Source of the DNA: Chloranthus sessilifolius
Taxonomy: Eukaryota; Streptophyta; Magnoliopsida; Chloranthales; Chloranthaceae
DNA length: 64,000 nt
Direction of reading: 5' to 3'
NCBI GenBank assembly: GCA_021018995.1
Contig: CM037590.1
Location: 43,898,287 to 43,962,286 of the forward strand
Part shown: positions 58,195 through 64,000 of the stretch, one piece after another
Numbering within the stretch: the stretch's first letter is position 1
Layout of the letters: the number at the start of each line of letters is the position of its first letter
Program-made: the position numbers and the translations under genes
Notes under the pieces: generated by a model
What the model saw: the letters and a program-made list of their open reading frames with translations, nothing else
Database searches by the model: none
What the model was told of the DNA's origin: nothing

Positions 58195-59027
58195 CATGGT
58201 TTGAAATCTCGGAAAACAGAGTTGTCTCGGACACTTTCGAGACCGAGACATCTCCCGTCTCAGCAAGATGGTGTGATATGTTGAGAAAAATGATTTGTTT
58301 TTAATTTAAAAATATTTATCATAATTATATCTAAATTAAAATTGTTTTTAAAAAATATATATTTTTTTTAATATATAAGCATAATAAAATTATTTTAAAC
58401 GTATATAAACACAAAAATCGGTTGGAGAATCCTGAGAATCTAGGTGGTGGTAGGGATCCTTCATTTACAACCTAATGTTCTTCCCTCTCAACCCCGATTT
58501 TACATGCTTAGACTTATGATTGCTTTGAATCAGATGATGGCTCTAATCCTCGACACCAAAGATCTTGAGATTATGATCCTTTCATCATATGATTAGATTT
58601 TGATTTCACATGACACAATTCCTGAAAAAAGTGATCTAAGAACCATGTTTGATATACGCTCATCATGTTATTTTTTTGGATTGTGCAATGTGAAATCAAA
58701 ATCTGACTGTCTGATGATAGGCCCATGATCTCAAGATCTGTCGTGTAGAATATCGGGCTAAAAATGAATCTCTACCATATGATTCAAACAAGTCAATTGT
58801 TTAAGGATATAAAAACCCGGGTTGAGAAGGAAGAATCATAGATTGTAAATACACGAACCTTTTTTCAAAGCAACTCAAATCATAACATATCTCGTCCATC
58901 TCAGACGAGATGCCCGAGATTGTCGAGATCTCTTATCTCGGCAAGATATGGTGTGATTTGAGGTCCCTAACGATTCACACTTGAATCTGGTATCACCTGA
59001 GCCCGAGAAGCAAGATTTCAAACCATG
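58195..59027. mobile_element. hAT-like TIR element with 8-bp target duplication
   Basis: Ends CATGGTTTGAAATCT and AGATTTCAAACCATG are exact inverted repeats. CTTGTGTG is duplicated on both sides (58187-58194, 59028-59035); eight bases fits hAT. Subterminal GAGATNTCTCG/CTCGGCAAGAT words recur at both ends. Carries a family P element of its own at about 58451-58862. Confidence 0.85.
58451..58862. mobile_element. Palindromic family P element, innermost of the nest
   Basis: TTTACAACCTAATGTTCTTC and CTCAACCC on the left mirror GGGTTGAGAAGGAAGAATCA and GATTGTAAAT on the right; a similar unit is at about 41083-41190. Confidence 0.65.
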
Positions 59028-59281
59028 CTTGTGTGGAAGGGTGTGAAAAATGTCTCCACCGTCTGATTTAAAACAATCAATAATTTTTGACATAGCTGCC
59101 GTCCAAGATTTTGTGGGTGTTAATAAAGCTACCCTAATCCTATTTTATATTAATTTATATTAATTATAATTTTTTATGCATGCAGATTAAGTAATACAAT
59201 TATTTTAATATTTAAAGTCATTATTTCTTTTATCAAAAAAAAGTAATCATCATTTCTAATTTTAAATAAATTAATATATAC

Positions 59282-59282
<1 letters not shown>

Positions 59283-59342
<60 letters not shown>
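59283..59342. repeat. (AT)n microsatellite
   Basis: About 30 AT units. Confidence 0.93.
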
Positions 59343-59345
<3 letters not shown>

Positions 59346-59734
59346 TTAGATTTCAAATCTTCCTTGAATTTTTTTGAATTCAACCGAAGTGACATCCCAT
59401 CGGATGATTGCCGAATCCAAACTTTGCCATTATATCTCAAAGTCGTGGTGATTTCAGAAGGATCTCCGAAGATTCAACATGTGCAATATTAAAATCAAGG
59501 GAAATTTATCAGATTGACCCTGTCAGATACACCTTTTTTGCTAGAGACCCTATACTTTCACCTTTAATTAAGTCGATCAGCTCCAAGCCGAGCCAGTTCC
59601 AACTATCACAAAAAGTCTTAAATACCCTTTCTTACACTTTTTATGGTTCTATATAATTTTAAAATTTAAAATTTTGAACTTTTTTATATTTACGTGATGT
59701 GAAGTAGCATCTATGCCCGTCTAATTTAGCATGC

Positions 59735-60018
59735 GATATCGCCTCTTTAAAAAAAAATTGCCTCTTTAAACAGTCAGTATCGTCTCTTTAAACAATTGAT
59801 ATCTCCAATTAGAGTGTACCTTATTTAACAACTACGACACATGAACTATCTCAACCACTTGTAGTTATCTAAACCAATTGTAACCGCTTTGTCTATACAA
59901 TTGGTTTAGATAACTACAATTGGTTGATATAACTGATGTGTGGGGCCATATTTAAAGAGTTATACCGACTATTTAAAGAGGCGATAACGACTGTTTAAAG
60001 AAGTGATATCGCCTCTTT
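59735..60018. mobile_element. Foldback element with GCGATATCGCCTCTTTAAA ends
   Basis: Left GATATCGCCTCTTTAAAAAA pairs with right TTTAAAGAAGTGATATCGCC; inner pairs AACAATTG/CAATTGG and TTTAAACAGTC/GACTGTTTAAA. Non-coding. Confidence 0.6.
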
Positions 60019-60111
60019 TTTTGTGCCAATCTTTGGCACCATCGATTTTTATATTGTGGTCTTCAAATTAGACATCATAGATGCCGCTTCACATCTCGTA
60101 AATATAAAAAG

Positions 60112-60522
60112 GGAGCTATTAGTTGCACACATTTTTCGAGTGATTACATCGAATTTAAAGAAAGACTTGGCATTTTAAGGACATGTGATATATAAAAATG
60201 TAATATGGGCCGTTTGATTTGAAGTTCATGATCAATAGATCTCTGATACATAAAATTGGAGCAAAATACGGTACTTGTCATATGATCTATTCTACTCAAC
60301 TGTTGAATTATATAATAGTCGCTGAATCTATTTAATCAAATGATGAAAATTATGTTTTGTTATAATCTTTTGCGATTGATATCTTTAAATCATAACCTTC
60401 AAATCAAACGGCTTAGATGGTGTTTTCATATAGAAGAGGTCGCCAAACTTGCAAGTGTTTCTTTTATATTTGGCGCAATCCGTTGCAATCACTTGAAAAG
60501 CATGTGCAAGTAATGGCTCACA
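60112..60522. mobile_element. MULE-like MITE, copy 3
   Basis: Same family as 30896-31555 and 42405-42830; right end GTGCAAGTAATGGCTCAC. Flanks ATATAAAAA / ATATTAAAA nearly duplicate nine bases. Confidence 0.7.
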
Positions 60523-60778
60523 TATTAAAAAGTGTAAATTTTTAAAATTGTAAACTATATAGAACCATAAAAAGTGTGAGAAGGGGTATTAAGACTTTTT
60601 GTGCTAGTTGGAAATGGCTCGTCTTGGCGCTGGTCGATTTGGTTAAAGGTGAAAATATCGGGTCTCTGGCGGAAACATTATATGTGACAGGGTCGATTCG
60701 ATAAATTTCCAATGAGGCATTAGCCACGCTGGTACACTCCCTCCAACATGAGGGAGTTGGTCGTGGGTCTGAATCAAG

Positions 60779-61234
60779 GATCAAAATATCGTTAAACCGA
60801 TACGTATCGTCCTAACCTCCAGGACGATACGTATCGGGTATCGGCCGATACATTCAATGTATCGGTTTGATACATTGAATTATATATATATATATATTTT
60901 ATTGTTTACACAATCGATATTGACTATATAGACAATTGTCATCGATTATATAGACAATCAGAAAAAATAATAATTTCCTATTGTTTATACAATTGATGGC
61001 GATTGTCTGCACAGTCGCCATCAATTGTGTAGACAATCAAAAAAAATATATATACATATTATCAGACGATACATTGAAATTATCATCCGATAATTTTAAT
61101 GTATTGTCCGTATCGTCCGATACGAGCGATATATTGCCTGTATTGGACGATAAGTATATTATTTTTAGTGGTACGATACAATGTCTTTGTATCGTACCGC
61201 CCAAGTCCAAAACCGATACGTATCGGACGATACG
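60779..61234. repeat. GTATCGG/CGATACG palindrome-rich repeat
   Basis: Dense CGATACGTATCG words at both ends around a TA run and alternating ACAATCGAT/ATCGATTGT words. Related to 17.93-18.06 and 39.42-39.68 kb. Interrupted at 61235 by an LTR-like sequence. Confidence 0.6.
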
Positions 61235-61970
61235 TGTTATGATCTAAATTTTATGATTCTGATATATCTAAAATATATGTGTGTGCTTAATATCGTATGC
61301 CTTGACTTTTCAAAATGTTTTATCTAAAAATACATGTTATGATTTTTCAAGCTCTTATATTTAATTTCGTCATTAATGAACACAAATTATGTGGTAGCTT
61401 ATTAGTTAAAGACTTCTAAGTTTTTAGATAAGAGGTCTAGGGATCAAACCTTGTTATATGTGTTCTAAACCTCTATTTTAGATTTTGAGATAAAAGCTTA
61501 TACACTCTTCCTTGGTGTGTTAGCTTAACACCACTCTAAATTATAATCTCATTCAGAGTTCTTCTTAAGAATAGAGCCGTTAGAAACTCTAGAGACCTTA
61601 GAGGAGAAATTCTAGATCTATCTTTCTAGAACCTTTCTTTTGGAAGAGCGGCGAGACGTTGGCGTATATTCTCAAGCGGCCTTCGCCTCCTTCTAGAATC
61701 ATCACCATTGTGAAGATCTTAATCTAATCGTGGTGATACGATCGATCTAGGTATGAAAAAATTATGCTTTCCATTGAACTTAAAATATTATTTTTAAAAT
61801 AGATTTTTATATAAATTAGTGATTTTATTTCATATATAATGATGGAATGATTAAATAAATGCATGCTATGATTAATAGATTTTTAATGTTAATGATGTTG
61901 GGTTAAAAAGAAGTCCGTTTAAATTCCACCATGTGATTTGATGTATTTTGAGGCGTGCTCACAGATTGAA

Positions 61971-62700
61971 ATCAATCGATTGAGTCTGAGATAAATAAAA
62001 TGGTTTGAGAATGCACGGATTGAAGTCAATCGATTGATTATGTAAAATCAATCGATTGAGTTTGTATAAGAATGCTTTAATTATCTCCTGACAGAAATCA
62101 ATAGATTGAATTAGAAATCAATAGATTCATTTTGGGAAAATAATAGATTGATTATTTATGTCAATCGATTGATTTAGGAAAGTCAATAGATTGAGTTAGA
62201 AATTAATAGATTGATTTTGGGAATATCAATAGATTGATTCAGGAGAATTAATAGATTGATTCTGAAAAAATTGACCAATTAAATTTAAGCAGATAAATGT
62301 TAAAAAAAAAATAAAAACTCACCGAACGAAATCAATCGATTGAGTCTGAGATAAATAAAATGGTTTGAGAATGCACGAATTGAAGTTAATCGATTGATTA
62401 TGTAAAATCAATCGATTGAGTTTGTACAAGAATGCTTTAATTATCCCCTGACTGAAATCAATAGATTGAATTAGAAATCAATAGATTCATTTTGAGAAAA
62501 TAATAAATTGATTATTTATGTCAATCGATTGATTTAGGAAAGTCAATAGATTGAGTTAGAAATTAATAGATTGATTTTGGGAAAATCAATAGATTGATTC
62601 AGGAGAATTAATAGATCGATTCTGGAAAAATTGACCAATTAAATTTAAGCAGATAAATGTTTAAAAAAAAATAAAAACTCACCGAACGAAATCAATCGAT
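61971..62700. repeat. 360-bp tandem repeat, two units plus start of a third
   Basis: Units begin ATCAATCGATTGAGTCTGAG at 61971 and 62331, with a third start at 62691. The two full units differ at about ten positions (about 97% alike). Each holds over a dozen TCAATCGATTGA or TCAATAGATTGA half- or full palindromes. Confidence 0.93.
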
Positions 62701-63023
62701 CGATTATGGGAATTTAATCGATCGATTCTGAACGGTTAGATTTTACATTCAATTAGTTTCACAAAAAAGTGTTGTTAAATGTTAATATTTATATGCCATA
62801 TTTATACTTATATGCTCGTCAATGCTACATGCTATGATTATATTACACGCACTTCAATGTTTATGAATCATGATTGTGTATACTTCTATATTTTTGTATC
62901 AGGATCAAATACACTTAAATGCCCATATATTATGAACATATTCTTATGCACTTTACATGTTTCATGATGATCTATATAATATATAATCAAAATACATAAA
63001 ATGTCAAGCCATGACCAACGAGC

Positions 63024-63367
63024 ATTAGACCCAACATCTTGTACATGATGGAGTCTAAGAAGGTATTAGACCCAACATTTTATACTTGATGGAGTCTAAC
63101 TAAACACGATTAAGGAGCATTAGACGCAACATCTTAATACATGATGGAGTCTAAGAAGGTATTAGACCCAACATCTTGTGTAAGATGGAGTTTAACTGAA
63201 TAAGAGTATGATGAGCATGATTAAGCCCAACGTCTTGAACGGGACGGAGTTTGACATGTAATAAATGATATGATTCATTAGACCCAACGTCTTGAGCATG
63301 ACGGAGTCTAACTAAACAAGTGATAAGCATGATTAAGACCCAACGTCTTGAGCGGAACGGAGTCTAA
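63024..63367. repeat. Array of seven hairpin units (TTAGAC...GTCTAA)
   Basis: Each unit reads about TTAGACCCAACATCTTG then CATGATGGAGTCTAA. The outer arms TTAGAC/GTCTAA and inner arms CATC/GATG or CGTC/GACG pair. Units are separated by about 5-30 nt of variable AT-rich text. Confidence 0.85.
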
Positions 63368-64000
63368 CGTGTATTAAATGGCAAGAAAGATGAAATTGAA
63401 AGAAATAATGCATTAATGTAATATTGATATATATGTTTATGTTTAGTACATTTCAGCTCCTTGAGATTATACATGCTACATACACACACACATGAAATAT
63501 ATCGAAATATTTATATGGCTATGTCTGATATTTTATGCTTCAATGGATTGCATGTTTAGTCCATACAAATATAAACTTACAGCCCTTGTTGATGTGGGTG
63601 ACCAGATGAGGCAGGTGTCGCCGATGACAATGTATGAGTCTATGGCGATGAGACGGCACGTGGTGCTCAAGAAACAGGACTGAATGGCGATGATGGTGAT
63701 GTGCAATGAAATATGATGATATTTCACCCTTAAAGACCTACATTTAACTACCCGATGAAAGCTATTTAATATGTTTTATATAATTTTAGTGATTTACAGG
63801 TCTGGAGATGTGTTGAGCATAAAATAATCAAAAAGTTCAGAATATAACGTCAAATTCATGCTACCTTGGATCATCCAGAACTTATCCTGACTTGGAGCTT
63901 AATTTTGATCTTTAAAACATCAGATTCACGAAATGGTTAAAACACCAAAGTTGTAGAGCTCGTCGTCTTCTTTCCAACACCGTAGGAATCTCCTCAATCC

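Larger units (their letters stand above)
57886..59134. mobile_element. MITE with GGGTAGCTTTATTAA ends, host of a nested element
   Basis: Left GGGTAGCTTTATTAATACCC and right GGGTGTTAATAAAGCTACCC are inverted repeats that continue to CTTGG/CCAAG. The body belongs to palindromic family P (GATTGCTTTGATTCAGTCGA... and ...GTCTGATTTAAAACAATCAA). Split at 58195-59027 by another element. Confidence 0.75.
61235..64000 (+). mobile_element. LTR-like sequence, continues past the window
   Basis: Starts TGTTATGATC directly inside the CGATACG repeat, a frequent plant LTR start. Carries tandem and hairpin arrays in 61971-63367 and no gene. The only open frames, near 63500-63700, are short and unlike known proteins. 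No end is visible, so the LTR reading is an inference. Confidence 0.4.

Noticed and set aside
61971..63367. CRISPR-like array
   Set aside because: Plant nuclear context; repeats are short palindromes without uniform spacers, no cas genes.

Overview
The window looks like nuclear DNA of a flowering plant. It holds two spliced genes with plant-type GT-AG introns, set in AT-rich sequence full of LTR retrotransposons, SINEs, MITEs and microsatellites. Long, transposon-filled introns (one of 14 kb) point to a large, repeat-rich genome, perhaps a woody or early-diverging angiosperm, but the species cannot be fixed from the sequence alone.

Layout. (1) 3147-10439, + strand: a complete ureide permease gene (UPS family, allantoin/uracil transporter), 7 coding exons that join in frame to 411 residues. 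(2) 10440-14944: tail-to-tail intergenic space with SINEs and repeats. (3) 14945-36708, - strand: a complete MRS2/MGT (CorA-type) magnesium transporter gene, 11 coding exons that join in frame to 408 residues and include the GMN motif. Its intron 7 (16246-30221) holds several TIR elements, a perfect 100-bp palindrome, and a decayed 6.8-kb Ty3/gypsy chromovirus (LTRs 21417-22427 and 27209-28208, target duplication TTGAT) that appears to sit inside an older solo LTR. Intron 5 holds a TRIM-like LTR element and a cluster of MITEs, one carrying a SINE. (4) 36709-61234: gene-free, with foldback/MITE families, a 2.4-kb solo LTR, a Helitron-like 3' end, a non-coding copia-like element that split a SINE, a LINE fragment, and a three-level nest of TIR elements. 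(5) 61235-64000: start of another LTR-like sequence, with a 360-bp tandem duplication full of ATCAATCGATTGA palindromes and an array of seven hairpin units; it runs off the window.

The two genes have unrelated jobs (nucleobase/ureide transport and Mg2+ transport), and nothing shows they work together. The most unusual structure is in the repeats. Three unrelated LTR sequences each carry dense arrays of short palindromes with a CGAT or near-CGAT core. There is a perfect spacer-free 100-bp palindrome in an intron, a hairpin array with paired changes in the stem, and a 40-bp duplication that copied a splice acceptor of the Mg2+ transporter gene. No CRISPR, rRNA, organellar gene or clear tRNA gene was seen.
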